DNA from: Variovorax terrae
Lineage (GTDB): Bacteria; Pseudomonadota; Gammaproteobacteria; Burkholderiales; Burkholderiaceae_C
Reading direction: 5' to 3'
Assembly: GCF_022809125.1 (NCBI RefSeq)
Contig: NZ_JALGBI010000001.1
Span: 992,001 to 1,056,000 of the forward strand
DNA length: 64,000 bases
Part shown: positions 32,474-42,037 of the stretch, one piece after another
How positions within the stretch are numbered: position 1 is the stretch's first letter
Layout: every line of letters starts with the position of its first letter
Program-made: the position numbers and the translations under genes
Notes under the pieces: model-generated
Told to the model about the DNA's origin: nothing
Databases searched by the model: none
The model's input: the letters and a program-made list of their open reading frames with translations, nothing else

Positions 32474-34708
32474 ATGAATGTGAAACAAGAACGCCAGGCC
32501 CGGCACCGCAGCGCGTTGGCGCTCGCGTTGGCGGGCCTGCTGCTCGGCGGGCTGGTGTCATGCGGCGGCAGCGACGGCGGCTTGACGGCCGGGGCGAAGC
32601 CCCCTCCCGTGACCCCGCCGGCGCAGCCCGTGCTGCAGCTCAGCACGCTGTCGAGCCGCGCCGACATGGTGAGCGGCGGCAGCGCGCTGGTGGAGGTGGC
32701 GGTGCCCGACGGCATCACCGCCGCCGACGTGCGCATTTCGAGCAACGGCACGGATGTGACCAGCGCCTTCGCGGCCGCCACCGGTGGGCGCAAGCTGCGC
32801 GGGCTGGTCAGCGGCCTCAACATCGGCAGCAACAAGCTCGTGGCCAAGGTGGGCACCGACAAGGCCTACGGTGAACTGTCCCTGACCAATTACCCGATCA
32901 CCGGGCCGATCTTTTCCGGGACCCAGATGACGCCGTTCGAATGCCGCACGGTCGAGTCGGGCCTGGGGGCGCCGCTGGATGCGAACTGCTCGGTGGCGAC
33001 GCGCTACGACTGGTTCTACTTCACCGCCGCCGGCGTGCGCCAGCCGCTGGCGAGTCCGCTGGGGGCGCGTCCCGCGGACCTGGGTACCGCGACCACGATC
33101 GACGGCAAGACCGTGCCTTTCATCGTGCGGGTGGAGTCGGGCACCATCAACCGCTCGATCTACCGCATCGCGGTGCTGGACGACCCCAAGACGGCAGGGC
33201 AATGGAATTCGGCGGGCTGGAACCAGCGCATCGTGTTCCGCTTCGGCGAATCCACGGCAGCGCAGTACAACCAGGGCTCGAATGCGGTGACCGACGTGTT
33301 CAAGACCGACTCGACAGATCCGCAGAGCGTCGAGGCGCTGAAGCGCGGCTTTGCCTACGTGGTGTCGTCGCTGAACATCAACAAGGTCAACGTCAACGAC
33401 GTGGTGGCGGCCGAGACCGCGATGATGCTGCGTGAGCACATCGCCAAGGACTACGGCGTGCCGCGCTGGATGGTGGGCATGGGCGGCTCGGGCGGCGCGA
33501 TCCAGCAGATGCTGATCGCGCAGAACTATCCCGGCATCCTGGACGGCATCATGCCGGACGCGGCATTCCCGGACGTGTTCGGCACCGCGCTGGCGGTGTC
33601 GGACTGCCGGCTGCTGAACCGCTACTTCATCGCCAACCCGGCCAACTCCGCCACGCGCAAGGCGTTCGAGGGCCACATGAACACCGTGCTCGGCAACACC
33701 TGCGCCACCTGGGATGCCGGCAACGGCGACGCGGTGCTGGCCACCAACGGCTCGGTGTCGCCGGCCTGCGGCCTGAACGATGCGAGCAAGGTGTATGCGC
33801 CGTCGACCAACCCGGGCGGCGCGCGCTGCACTGTCTACGACGTCAACGTCAACACGCTGGGCCGCGACCCGTTCACGGGCGGCGCGCGCCGGCCGCTGGA
33901 CAACGTGGGCATCCAGTACGGGTTGGCCGCGCTGAAGACCGGCGCGATCACCACCACGCAGTTCCTCGACGTCAACGAGCGTATCGGCGGCTACGACAGC
34001 GACGGCAACATCATCGCGCGCCGCACGGTGGCCGACGCCGAGGCACTCAAGCGCTCGTACGAGATGGGGCGCATCGGCTCCGGCGCGGGCGGGCTTGCCA
34101 CGGTGCCGATCCTGCACATGAGGGCCTATGCCGAGCCCGGCGGCGACATCCACACCATCTACAACGACATCAAGATCCGCGAGCAGTTGAAGCGTTCCAA
34201 CGGGCGGGCCGACAACCAGGTCATCTGGCTGTTCCCGAACCCCGCGCTGGCCGCACCGGCCATGCAGCCGACGCTGGTGGGCGTGCTGCGCGACTCGTTC
34301 CTGCAGCGCCTGAGCCTGATGACGCAGTGGCTGGACGCCATCACCGGCGATTCTGCGCCGCTGACCACGGACAAGGTGGCGCGCCTCAAGCCGGCCGACG
34401 CGGTCGATTCCTGCTGGTCGGTGGCAGACGGCTCGCGGGTGCGCGAGGAGGCCACGTTCTCGGGCGCCGGAACCTGCAACACGCTCTACCCGAAGACGCC
34501 TGCGCCGCGCATGGTGGCGGGCGCCCCGGTGGCCGACGACGTGGTCAAGTGCCAGCTCAAGCCGATCAGCGACGCCGACTACGCGCCGGTGGTGCTGAGC
34601 ACGCCCGAGAAGGTGCGCCTGGCCGGCATCTTCCCCGACGGGGTGTGCGACTACAGCAAGGCAGGTGTGGGGCAGGCCAAGCTCAAGGGCACCTGGCTCA
34701 AGTATTGA
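32474..34708 (+). CDS. DUF6351-type lipoprotein, hydrolase-like (copy 3)
   Basis: A 744-residue lipoprotein with lipobox LVSC (LALAGLLLGGLVSCGG), a linker ending PPPVTPPAQP, an Ig-like segment (MVSGGSALVEVAVPDGITAA), and the core GTINRSIYRIAVL, MMLREHIAKDYGVPRWMVGM, GGSGGAIQQMLIAQNYPG (Ser near residue 338) and NVGIQYGLAALKTGAIT. The start at 32474 has GGAG(ACCAGG) just upstream; the longer upstream frame overlaps copy 2. All three copies end in a Cys-containing segment G-V-C-D-(F/Y)-S-K. Substrate unknown. Confidence 0.82.
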   Translation: MNVKQERQARHRSALALALAGLLLGGLVSCGGSDGGLTAGAKPPPVTPPAQPVLQLSTLSSRADMVSGGSALVEVAVPDGITAADVRISSNGTDVTSAFAAATGGRKLRGLVSGLNIGSNKLVAKVGTDKAYGELSLTNYPITGPIFSGTQMTPFECRTVESGLGAPLDANCSVATRYDWFYFTAAGVRQPLASPLGARPADLGTATTIDGKTVPFIVRVESGTINRSIYRIAVLDDPKTAGQWNSAGWNQRIVFRFGESTAAQYNQGSNAVTDVFKTDSTDPQSVEALKRGFAYVVSSLNINKVNVNDVVAAETAMMLREHIAKDYGVPRWMVGMGGSGGAIQQMLIAQNYPGILDGIMPDAAFPDVFGTALAVSDCRLLNRYFIANPANSATRKAFEGHMNTVLGNTCATWDAGNGDAVLATNGSVSPACGLNDASKVYAPSTNPGGARCTVYDVNVNTLGRDPFTGGARRPLDNVGIQYGLAALKTGAITTTQFLDVNERIGGYDSDGNIIARRTVADAEALKRSYEMGRIGSGAGGLATVPILHMRAYAEPGGDIHTIYNDIKIREQLKRSNGRADNQVIWLFPNPALAAPAMQPTLVGVLRDSFLQRLSLMTQWLDAITGDSAPLTTDKVARLKPADAVDSCWSVADGSRVREEATFSGAGTCNTLYPKTPAPRMVAGAPVADDVVKCQLKPISDADYAPVVLSTPEKVRLAGIFPDGVCDYSKAGVGQAKLKGTWLKY

Positions 34709-34744
34709 GGACGTGCTGACGACGGCGCAGTTCCGTCAAGCAAG

Positions 34745-34776
34745 AAGGCCCGCCTGAAGATCAGGCGGGCCTTTTT
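34745..34776. terminator. Rho-independent terminator after DUF6351 copy 3
   Basis: AAGGCCCGCCTGA (34745-34757) and TCAGGCGGGCCTT (34761-34773) form a perfect 13-bp stem around AGA, followed on the plus strand by TTTTT. It lies between the convergent ends of DUF6351 copy 3 and hsp20; on the minus strand the stem is followed by CTTG and is a weaker terminator for hsp20. Confidence 0.9.
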
Positions 34777-34797
34777 ACATTCGCGAGGCGGCTGTGT

Positions 34798-35178
34798 TCA
34801 GTGGATCGCGAGCTGCGCCACGTTGCTCACCGGCGCCTTCTTGGCGAGCTTGAGGGTCAGCACGCCATTTTCCAGTTTGGCGTCGCTGGCGGACACGTCG
34901 ATGTCCTGCGGCAGCTCGTAGGCGGCCTTGAACTGGCGCTTGGCGTCGGCCTTGCTCTCAATGCGGACCACGCTGCCTTCGATGCCGATGGACAGGTCTT
35001 CCTTGGACAGGCCGGGCACGTCGAGCGCGAGGGTCCAGGCCTTGTCGTCCTGTTCCACTTGCAGGCTGCGCGAGGTGCCGGCGGACAGTGCGTCGTTGAC
35101 GAAACGCTCGAAGCTGCGATCGAACGTGCGGAAGGCCGGGGTGAAGGCGCGGCTGCGGACTGCGGGGGCAAAAAACAT
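34798..35178 (-). CDS. Small heat shock protein, Hsp20/IbpA family
   Basis: A 126-residue alpha-crystallin-type chaperone that holds unfolding proteins. LALDVPGLSKEDLSIGIEGS and the C-terminal strand region LENGVLTLKLAKKAP (the GVLxLxLPK-like motif) are typical; AAYELPQDIDVSASDA lies between. It lacks a C-terminal IxI motif as such but ends VAQLAIH. The start at 35178 (MFFAPAV) has GGAG eight bases upstream and is preferred over an ATG at 35196. No sigma-32 promoter or ROSE-type element was identified with confidence. Confidence 0.88.
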   Translation of the reverse strand: MFFAPAVRSRAFTPAFRTFDRSFERFVNDALSAGTSRSLQVEQDDKAWTLALDVPGLSKEDLSIGIEGSVVRIESKADAKRQFKAAYELPQDIDVSASDAKLENGVLTLKLAKKAPVSNVAQLAIH

Positions 35179-35304
35179 GGTGGGCTCCAAGGTCATAACG
35201 GGACAGTGGGTCAGTGGCGTCCCTTACACTGCGCGGCTCTCAACCGTGATTGCCGCATGGAACGCATGTGCGAGCCGTGCCGTTTTTTTCAAGTGAAGTC
35301 CAAC

Positions 35305-36576
35305 ATGAAAAGTCCGCGCCGCCGGGTCTTGAAATCCCTGATGGCGGCGCTATGTGTGCCGGCCGGCGCCTGGGCCCAGGCGCCCTCGGCACCGCCGATC
35401 CGGATGGCCCTGATCGAGTCGATGAGCGGGGCCTTTGCCAACACCGGCGAGGCCGTGCTGCGCAACCTGGCCTGGGCCGTGGAGCGGGTGAACCAGCGCG
35501 GCGGCGTGAGGACGGCGCAGGGCACGCGGCTGATGCAGCTCGAGCGCTACGACAGCAAGGGCCAGAACGAGGAGGCCTTGTCGGCCCTGCGCGCGGCCAT
35601 CGACGCGGGCGCGCAGTACGTGCTGCAAGGCAACTCGTCCTCGACGGCAGCCGTGCTGAGCGACGCGATCAGCAAGCACAACGAGCGCGACCCGGCGCGG
35701 CGCGTGATCTTCCTCAACTACTCGGCGGTCGATCCGATCCTGACCAACGAGAAATGCAGCTTCTGGCATTTCCGCTACGACGCCCATGCCGACATGCGCA
35801 TGGCCGCGCTGATGGAGGTGCTGAAGGAGGACAGCGCGGTCAAGAACATCTACCTGATCGGGCAGGACTACAGCTTCGGCCAGGCCGTGCTGCGCGAGGC
35901 CCGGCGCCAGCTCGGCGTGCAGCGCCCCGATGTGCAGATCGTCGGCGACGAGCTGCACCCGATGGGCCGCGTGAAGGACTTCCTGCCCTACGCCACGAAG
36001 ATCAAGGCCAGCGGTGCGCAGGCCGTCATCACCGGCAACTGGGGCAACGACCTGACCCTGCTGGTCAAGGCCGCCAAGGATGTGGGCTTCGAGGGCAAGT
36101 TCTACACCTTCTACGGCAACGCCCTGGGTGCGCCGGCCGCCATCGGCGATGCGGGCATCGGCAAGGTGATCGCCGTGGCCGACTGGCTGCCCAACGTGCC
36201 GACGGCGCAGAGCGAGGCGTTCTACCAGGCCTTCCGCCAGCGCTATCCCAAGCCCGCGGACGACTACGTGCACATGCGCATGCAGCTCATGGTGGAATCC
36301 CTGGCGCAGGCCATCGAGAAAGCAGGAACTCCTGATTTGATAGCAATCGCGGACCAGCTGGCGCGGACCTCCGTCAGTTTGTATGGCCAAAACGGCACCA
36401 TGCGCGCGGCCGACCACCAGTTCCAGCAGTCGCTGGTGGTGGGCGTGATGGACCGCCAGGGCACGCCCGGCGTGAAGTTCGACGTGGAAGGTTCGGGCTA
36501 CGGCTTCCGCGTGATCCGGCAGATCCGCGCGAGCCAGGCGGAGCAGCCCACCACCTGCAAGATGGTGCGGCCCTGA
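35305..36576 (+). CDS. Branched-chain amino-acid-type ABC substrate-binding protein (orphan)
   Basis: A 423-residue periplasmic binding protein of the LivJ type. Signal peptide RRRVLKSLMAALCVPAGAWA, then IRMALIESMSGAFANTGEAV, AGAQYVLQGNSSSTAAVLSD, and NIYLIGQDYSFGQAVLREAR. No permease or ATPase genes are adjacent, so the transport partner is elsewhere or the protein serves in sensing. The 17-bp repeat variant at 36328-36344 is in frame near residues 342-347 (PDLIAIAD). An ATG at 35305 is chosen; upstream in-frame sequence antisense to hsp20 is not coding. Confidence 0.88.
   Translation: MKSPRRRVLKSLMAALCVPAGAWAQAPSAPPIRMALIESMSGAFANTGEAVLRNLAWAVERVNQRGGVRTAQGTRLMQLERYDSKGQNEEALSALRAAIDAGAQYVLQGNSSSTAAVLSDAISKHNERDPARRVIFLNYSAVDPILTNEKCSFWHFRYDAHADMRMAALMEVLKEDSAVKNIYLIGQDYSFGQAVLREARRQLGVQRPDVQIVGDELHPMGRVKDFLPYATKIKASGAQAVITGNWGNDLTLLVKAAKDVGFEGKFYTFYGNALGAPAAIGDAGIGKVIAVADWLPNVPTAQSEAFYQAFRQRYPKPADDYVHMRMQLMVESLAQAIEKAGTPDLIAIADQLARTSVSLYGQNGTMRAADHQFQQSLVVGVMDRQGTPGVKFDVEGSGYGFRVIRQIRASQAEQPTTCKMVRP
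36328..36344. repeat. 17-bp dispersed repeat, variant copy 3 (inside the binding-protein gene)
   Basis: ACTCCTGATTTGATAGC: 14 of 17 positions match GCTACTGAATTGATAGC. The left end ACTCCT is shared with the reverse complement of copy 5, suggesting a sub-family. Confidence 0.45.
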
Positions 36577-36606
36577 GCCGAGCCACGTGCTGAGCCGCGC
36601 GGCCGC

Positions 36607-36885
36607 TTACGGCGAGGCGTAGCCCAGGCAGGCGCCCGCGTTGGGGAGGCCCTTGCATTCGCGCTGCAGGCGGCGGTCGCGCTGGGCGGCGGTTTCGCCC
36701 GAACCCTTGTCGAATTTGGCCTTGCCGGACACGTGGGGCTTGGCCGCATGCGCCTTGCCTTTGGCGCTCTTGGCGGGCGGCGTGCCGTCGGCGGCCAGGG
36801 CCTCGGCGCCGCACAGCGCGAGGGCGCACAGCAGGGCGGCCAGCGCGCCGCGGGACGGGGCGCTGCCCCGGGGGTCGATGCTCAT
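36607..36885 (-). CDS. Small exported hypothetical protein
   Basis: A 92-residue protein with a Sec signal peptide (GALAALLCALALCGAEALA) and a basic, lysine/alanine-rich mature part (PAKSAKGKAHAAKPH) ending RDRRLQRECKGLPNAGACLG; the two cysteines could form a disulfide. Start at 36885 has GGAGGAG eight bases upstream. It is convergent with the binding-protein gene. No family recognised. Confidence 0.65.
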   Translation of the reverse strand: MSIDPRGSAPSRGALAALLCALALCGAEALAADGTPPAKSAKGKAHAAKPHVSGKAKFDKGSGETAAQRDRRLQRECKGLPNAGACLGYASP

Positions 36886-37004
36886 GAATGTCTCCTCCCG
36901 GCACGGACGGCGCGGTCGAAACCATGATAGCCGAGGGGCCCCGCCGTGCCCCGCAGCCCGGTCGGCTACCATGGGCGCTCTTTGTCCTGCGGCCCCGACA
37001 TCCC

Positions 37005-38165
37005 ATGCGCCAGACCCTCCAGAATCTCGAAGAATCCAAGATCCGCGAAGTGGCCAATGCCGGCTTCGGCCGCAGCGACGTGCTGGCCTTCTGGTTCGGT
37101 GAAAGCGACGAGGCGACGCCCGACTTCATCCGCCAGGCCGCGATCGATTCGCTGCAGCGCGGCGAAACCTTCTATTCTCACAACCTCGGCCTGCTCGAGC
37201 TGCGCGAGGCGATCTCGGCCTACATGAGCGCGCGGCACGGCCCGGTTGGCGTGGATCGGCTGGCCGTGACCTCGGGCGGCGTCAACGCGCTGATGCTGGC
37301 CGTGCAGGCGCTGGTGGACGCGGGCGACGAGGTGGTGGCCGTCACGCCGGTCTGGCCCAACCTCACGGCCCAGCCGGCCATCCTGGGCGCCCGGGTGCGC
37401 TGCGTTCCGCTCCGGCCGGTGGACGGCGCCTGGACGCTGGACCTGGACGCGCTGCTGGCTGCCGTGACGCCGGCCACGAAGCTGCTGATCGTCAATTCGC
37501 CGAACAACCCGACCGGCTGGACGCTGAGCCGCGCCGAACAGCAGGCCATCGTCGAGCATTGCCGCCGCACGGGCACCTGGATCCTGGCTGACGAGGTCTA
37601 CGAGCGCCTGTACTACGCGGACGACACGCCGAACGGCTGCGCCCCGAGCTTTCTGGACGTGACCGGGCCGGACGACCGCCTGGTGGTGGTGCACAGCTTC
37701 TCCAAGAGCTTCCTCATGACCGGCTGGCGCCTGGGCTGGCTGGTGATGCCGCCGGCGCTCACGCACCCCATGGGCAAGCTGCTGGAGTTCAACACCTCGT
37801 GCGCCAGCGTGTTCACCCAGCGCGCCGGCGTGGTGGCGCTGCAGCGCACGGACGAGGTCACGCCGCGCGTGGTGGCCCACCTCAGGGCCTGCCGCGACAC
37901 GCTGGTGCCGCTGCTGCAGGCGGTGCCCGGCGTGCAGGTGGCGCCGGCGCGCGGCGGCATGTACGCCTTTTTCAGGCTGGCCGGCTTCGAGGACTCGCTG
38001 GACACCGCCAAGCGGCTGGTTGCCGAGGCCGGGCTGGGCCTGGCCCCGGGCAACGCCTTCGCTCCCGAAGCCCAGGGCTGGCTGCGCTGGTGCTTCGCCT
38101 CGAAGGACACCGGGCGCCTGGCCGAGGGTGTCGATCGCCTCAAACGCTGGTTGTCCGTACAGTAG
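37005..38165 (+). CDS. Pyridoxal-phosphate aminotransferase, class I/II
   Basis: A 386-residue fold-type I aminotransferase. Features: [12 protein letters not shown] (substrate carboxylate region), DEVYERLYY (PLP Asp-x-x-Tyr), [16 protein letters not shown] with the Schiff-base lysine, and [10 protein letters not shown] before the C-terminal Arg. The N-terminus [20 protein letters not shown] is typical of the aspartate/aromatic aminotransferase group. Substrate cannot be assigned. The start at 37005 gives the usual length. It is followed by a dispersed repeat and rpsO. Confidence 0.9.
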   Translation: MRQTLQNLEESKIREVANAGFGRSDVLAFWFGESDEATPDFIRQAAIDSLQRGETFYSHNLGLLELREAISAYMSARHGPVGVDRLAVTSGGVNALMLAVQALVDAGDEVVAVTPVWPNLTAQPAILGARVRCVPLRPVDGAWTLDLDALLAAVTPATKLLIVNSPNNPTGWTLSRAEQQAIVEHCRRTGTWILADEVYERLYYADDTPNGCAPSFLDVTGPDDRLVVVHSFSKSFLMTGWRLGWLVMPPALTHPMGKLLEFNTSCASVFTQRAGVVALQRTDEVTPRVVAHLRACRDTLVPLLQAVPGVQVAPARGGMYAFFRLAGFEDSLDTAKRLVAEAGLGLAPGNAFAPEAQGWLRWCFASKDTGRLAEGVDRLKRWLSVQ

Positions 38166-38175
38166 CCGGCAACGG

Positions 38176-38258
38176 CCGGGAACACCGCGGAACCGGCTCT
38201 GCCGGGCCGCTGCTGCCACCCCCGGCGGGAGGCGGCCCCTCGGGGCCGCTACGAGGGG
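38176..38258 (-). repeat. About 80-bp dispersed intergenic repeat, copy B
   Basis: Runs from CCGGGAACACCGCGG through CCGGCTCTGCCGGGCCGCTG to the GGCGGGAGGCGGCCCC segment. The reverse complement of copy A (44988-45070) aligns over its full length with conserved CCGGGAA-CACCGCGG, CGGCT-TGCCGG-CCGCTG and GGGAGGCG blocks. Located between the aminotransferase and rpsO promoter. Confidence 0.6.
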
Positions 38259-38260
38259 CG

Positions 38261-38269
38261 TGCTATACT
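38261..38269 (+). promoter_or_regulatory. Extended -10 promoter of rpsO
   Basis: TGCTATACT: a TGn extension and a near-consensus TATACT box, 82 bases upstream of the rpsO start. No good -35 hexamer is visible at 17 bases, which fits an extended -10 type. Confidence 0.6.
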
Positions 38270-38350
38270 TTCAAGGCTTTGCATTCTGCAAGGCGCACGT
38301 TGAATGCAGTTCCAGCGCTCAACGCAAGTCAACCCTCACAGGAAAATGAA

Positions 38351-38617
38351 ATGATCGCATCCTCCGTCAAGGCCGACGTCGTCAAGGCCAACGCGCGCAG
38401 CGCCACCGATACCGGCAGCCCCGAAGTGCAAGTGGCCCTGCTGACCGCCCGCATCAACGAGCTGACCCCTCACTTCAAGACGCACGCCAAGGACCACCAC
38501 GGTCGCCGCGGCCTGCTGCGCATGGTGAGCCGCCGCCGCAAGCTGCTGGACTACCTCAAGTCCAAGGACGCTGACCGCTACACCGCGTTGATCGCCAAGC
38601 TGGGCCTGCGCAAGTAA
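38351..38617 (+). CDS. rpsO: 30S ribosomal protein S15
   Basis: An 88-residue S15 ([53 protein letters not shown]). It binds 16S rRNA helix junctions 20-22. The start at 38351 is preceded by GGAAAATGAA; an ATG at 38346 is out of frame. rpsO and pnp are adjacent as in most bacteria, separated by a strong hairpin. Confidence 0.98.
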   Translation: MIASSVKADVVKANARSATDTGSPEVQVALLTARINELTPHFKTHAKDHHGRRGLLRMVSRRRKLLDYLKSKDADRYTALIAKLGLRK

Positions 38618-38637
38618 GCTTCGATACTGAACAAGAG

Positions 38638-38670
38638 GCGCCTGAGTTAGTCCCCTAGCTCAGGCGCTTT
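38638..38670 (+). terminator. Terminator/processing hairpin between rpsO and pnp
   Basis: GCGCCTGAGTTAG (38638-38650) and CTAGCTCAGGCGC (38655-38667) pair over 13 positions (one G-U) around TCCC, followed by TTTGTACTT. By analogy with E. coli this may be a leaky terminator for rpsO; pnp regulation often depends on an RNase III-cut hairpin in this interval. Confidence 0.75.
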
Positions 38671-38816
38671 GTACTTCGGAGAACGCAAAACAGAGCGAAG
38701 CTGTGTCATTCCAGGGGTCTTTGCGCCAAGGGCCGCTGGAATGGCATCGTGTTCTGTGAGCTGTCTCCGGGCTCTGAGGGGTGGCCTGCATCCCTCGTGA
38801 CAATCCAGGAGAAAAC

Positions 38817-40982
38817 ATGAGCCTGTTCAACAAAGTTACCAAGTCTTTCCAATGGGGCGACAAGACCGTCGTCATGGAAACCGGTGAAATCGCCCGCCAG
38901 GCCAGCGGCGCCGTCGTCGTGAGCATCGACGGCACCGTGGTGCTGGCCACCGTGGTGGCCTCCAAGTCCGCCAAGCCCGGCCAGGACTTCTTCCCGCTGA
39001 CCGTCGACTACATCGAGAAGACCTACGCCGCCGGCAAGATCCCCGGCAGCTTCTTCAAGCGCGAAGCCAAGCCCAGCGAGCACGAAACCCTGACCAGCCG
39101 CCTGATCGACCGCCCGATCCGCCCGCTGTTCCCCGAAGGCTTCCTGAACGAAGTGCATGTGGTCATCCACACGCTGTCGCTCAACCCGGAAGTTGACGCC
39201 GACATCGCCGCCATGATCGGCGTGAGCGCCGCGCTGGCCATCTCCGGCATCCCGTTCAGCGGCCCGATCGGTGCCGCCCGCGTGGGCTACATCAATGGTC
39301 AGTACGTGCTGAATCCGGGCCAGACCGCCCGCAAGGATTCGCAGATGGACCTGGTCGTTGCCGGCACGCAAGCCGCCGTGCTGATGGTCGAGTCCGAAGC
39401 CCTGCAGCTCGGCGAAGAAATCATGCTGGGCGGCGTGGTGTTCGGCCACGAACAGGCCGGCATCGCGATCAACGCGATCCATGATCTCGTGCGCGACGCC
39501 GGCAAGCCGGTGTGGGACTGGCAGGCCCCGGCCGAAGACGAAGCCTTCGTCGCCAAGGTCAAGGGCCTGGCCGAAGAAAAGCTGCGCGCCGTCTACCAGA
39601 TCCGCAGCAAGCAGGCCCGCACGCAAGCCCTTCGTGAGGTCAACGCCAGCGTGATGGCCTCGCTCAAGGAAAGCGGCGAGCCCTTCGATGCCGGCAAGGT
39701 CAACGACCTGCTGTTCGCCATCGAATCGAAGATCGTGCGCAGCCAGATCCTGGCCGGCGAGCCGCGCATCGACGGCCGCGACACGCGCACCGTGCGCCCC
39801 ATCGAGATCCGCAACAGCGTGCTGCCGCGTACCCACGGCTCGGCCCTGTTCACGCGTGGCGAAACCCAGGCGTTGGTCGTGACCACGCTGGGCACCGAGC
39901 GCGACGCGCAGCGCATCGATGCGCTGGCCGGCGAGTACGAAGACCGCTTCATGCTGCACTACAACATGCCTCCCTTTGCCACCGGCGAAGTGGGCCGCAT
40001 GGGCAGCACCAAGCGCCGCGAAATCGGCCACGGCCGCCTGGCCAAGCGTGCGCTCGTCGCCGTGCTGCCGACCAAGGAAGAATTCCCCTACACCATGCGC
40101 GTGGTGTCCGAGATCACCGAATCCAACGGCTCCTCGTCGATGGCCTCGGTCTGCGGCGGCTGCCTGTCGCTGATGGACGCCGGCGTGCCGATGAAGGCCC
40201 ACGTGGCCGGTATCGCCATGGGCCTGATCAAGGAAGACAACCGCTTCGCCGTGCTGACCGACATCCTGGGCGATGAAGATCACCTGGGCGACATGGACTT
40301 CAAGGTGGCCGGCACCACGAATGGCATCACCGCGCTGCAGATGGACATCAAGATCCAGGGCATCACCAAGGAAATCATGCAGGTCGCGCTGGCTCAGGCC
40401 AAGGAAGCCCGCATGCACATCCTGGGCAAGATGCAGGACGCGATGGGCGAGGCCAAGACCGAGGTGTCGAACTTCGCGCCCAAGCTCTACACGATGAAGA
40501 TCAACCCCGAGAAGATCCGCGACGTGATCGGCAAGGGAGGCGCCGTGATCCGCGCGCTGACCGAGGAAACCGGCTGCCAGATCAACATCGAGGAAGACGG
40601 CACCATCACCATCGCCGCGACCGATGCCGAGAAGGCCGACGTCGCCAAGAAGCGCATCGAGCAGATCACGGCCGAAGTGGAAATCGGCAAGGTCTACGAA
40701 GGCCCGGTCACCAAGATCCTGGATTTCGGCGCCCTGATCAACCTGCTGCCCGGCAAGGACGGCCTGCTGCACATCAGCCAGATCGCCCATGAGCGCGTCG
40801 AGAAGGTTACCGACTACCTGACCGAAGGTCAGATCGTCAAGGTCAAGGTGCTCGAGACCGACGAGAAGGGCCGCGTCAAGCTGTCGATGAAGGCGCTGCT
40901 GGACCGTTCGGCCCAGGCTGCCGCCCCGCGCGGTGCCGAGCAGGCCCAGCAGCAACAGCAGCAAGAACAGCAACAGCAGTAA
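38817..40982 (+). CDS. pnp: Polyribonucleotide nucleotidyltransferase (PNPase)
   Basis: A 721-residue phosphorolytic 3'-5' exoribonuclease. Two RNase PH domains (N-terminal [20 protein letters not shown]; second with [20 protein letters not shown]), a KH domain ([16 protein letters not shown]) and an S1 domain ([17 protein letters not shown]). The tail after the S1 domain is glutamine-rich ([12 protein letters not shown]), a lineage-specific feature. CCAGGAG precedes the ATG at 38817. A 200-base leader after the rpsO hairpin suits autoregulation by PNPase. Confidence 0.98.
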   Translation: MSLFNKVTKSFQWGDKTVVMETGEIARQASGAVVVSIDGTVVLATVVASKSAKPGQDFFPLTVDYIEKTYAAGKIPGSFFKREAKPSEHETLTSRLIDRPIRPLFPEGFLNEVHVVIHTLSLNPEVDADIAAMIGVSAALAISGIPFSGPIGAARVGYINGQYVLNPGQTARKDSQMDLVVAGTQAAVLMVESEALQLGEEIMLGGVVFGHEQAGIAINAIHDLVRDAGKPVWDWQAPAEDEAFVAKVKGLAEEKLRAVYQIRSKQARTQALREVNASVMASLKESGEPFDAGKVNDLLFAIESKIVRSQILAGEPRIDGRDTRTVRPIEIRNSVLPRTHGSALFTRGETQALVVTTLGTERDAQRIDALAGEYEDRFMLHYNMPPFATGEVGRMGSTKRREIGHGRLAKRALVAVLPTKEEFPYTMRVVSEITESNGSSSMASVCGGCLSLMDAGVPMKAHVAGIAMGLIKEDNRFAVLTDILGDEDHLGDMDFKVAGTTNGITALQMDIKIQGITKEIMQVALAQAKEARMHILGKMQDAMGEAKTEVSNFAPKLYTMKINPEKIRDVIGKGGAVIRALTEETGCQINIEEDGTITIAATDAEKADVAKKRIEQITAEVEIGKVYEGPVTKILDFGALINLLPGKDGLLHISQIAHERVEKVTDYLTEGQIVKVKVLETDEKGRVKLSMKALLDRSAQAAAPRGAEQAQQQQQQEQQQQ

Positions 40983-40984
40983 TT

Positions 40985-41001
40985 GCTACTGAATTGATAG
41001 C
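40985..41001. repeat. 17-bp dispersed palindromic repeat, copy 4 (intergenic)
   Basis: GCTACTGAATTGATAGC, starting two bases after the pnp stop. It is used here as the reference form of the family. Confidence 0.7.
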
Positions 41002-41042
41002 GCCATATGTCCGCCCCGTGCGGACATCGGGGCTAAAAGACC

Positions 41043-42029
41043 ATGAAAGCGATTGAAATCACCTCTTTTGGCGCGCCCGACGTGCTGCGCCTGGGCGAAC
41101 GCCCCGTGCCGGCCGCCGGGGCGGGCGAGGTGCTGATCCGCGTGGCCGCCAGCGGCGTGAACCGCCCTGACGTGCTGCAGCGCACCGGCAACTACCCCGT
41201 GCCCCCCGGCGCCTCGGACATTCCGGGGCTCGAGGTGGCGGGCGTGATCGAAGCCGGCGATGCTGCCGCGATGGCGGCGGCCGGCTTCAAGGTGGGCGAC
41301 CGCGTCTGTGCGCTGGTGGCCGGCGGCGGCTATGCCGAGTTCTGCGCCGCGCCGGTGGCCCAGTGCCTGCCCATGCCGCAGGGGCTGGACGCGGTGCAGG
41401 CGGCCTCGCTGCCCGAGACCTTCTTCACCGTCTGGAGCAATGTGTTCGACCGGGGGCGCCTGCAGCCTGGGGAAACCCTGCTGGTCCAGGGCGGCACCAG
41501 CGGCATCGGCGTCACGGCCATCCAGATGGCCAAGGCGCTGGGCGCCCGGGTGATCGCCACCGCCGGCAGCGACGAGAAATGCGCGGCCTGCCTGTCACTG
41601 GGCGCCGACCACGCGATCAACTACAAGACCGCCGACTTCGCCGAAGAAGCGAAGAAGCTCACCGGCGGGCTGGGCGTGAACGTGATCCTCGACATGGTGG
41701 CCGGCGGCTACGTGGCGCGCGAGATTGACTGCCTGGCCGAAGACGGCCGGCTCGTGATCATCGCGGTGCAAGGAGGCCTCAAGGCCGAGATCAACGCCGG
41801 CCTGGTGCTGCGCCGGCGGCTCACGGTCACCGGCTCCACGCTGCGGCCGCGGCCGGTGGCGTTCAAGGGCCAGATCGCGCAGGCGCTGCGCCAGCGCGTG
41901 TGGCCGCTGATCGAAAGCGACGCCATCCGGCCGGTGATCCACAGCACTTTCCCGGCGGCCGAGGCGGCGAGGGCGCACGCGCTCATGGAATCCAACCAGC
42001 ATGTGGGCAAGATCGTCCTGACATGGTGA
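41043..42029 (+). CDS. NAD(P)H-quinone oxidoreductase, zinc-type MDR superfamily
   Basis: A 328-residue medium-chain reductase of the PIG3/quinone oxidoreductase group: N-terminal [33 protein letters not shown], the nucleotide-binding [20 protein letters not shown] and [15 protein letters not shown]. The catalytic-zinc cysteines of alcohol dehydrogenases are absent, as expected. It probably reduces quinones with NADPH. Located between pnp and tpiA; the stop overlaps a possible tpiA start. Confidence 0.92.
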   Translation: MKAIEITSFGAPDVLRLGERPVPAAGAGEVLIRVAASGVNRPDVLQRTGNYPVPPGASDIPGLEVAGVIEAGDAAAMAAAGFKVGDRVCALVAGGGYAEFCAAPVAQCLPMPQGLDAVQAASLPETFFTVWSNVFDRGRLQPGETLLVQGGTSGIGVTAIQMAKALGARVIATAGSDEKCAACLSLGADHAINYKTADFAEEAKKLTGGLGVNVILDMVAGGYVAREIDCLAEDGRLVIIAVQGGLKAEINAGLVLRRRLTVTGSTLRPRPVAFKGQIAQALRQRVWPLIESDAIRPVIHSTFPAAEAARAHALMESNQHVGKIVLTW

Positions 42030-42037
42030 CCGACAGC

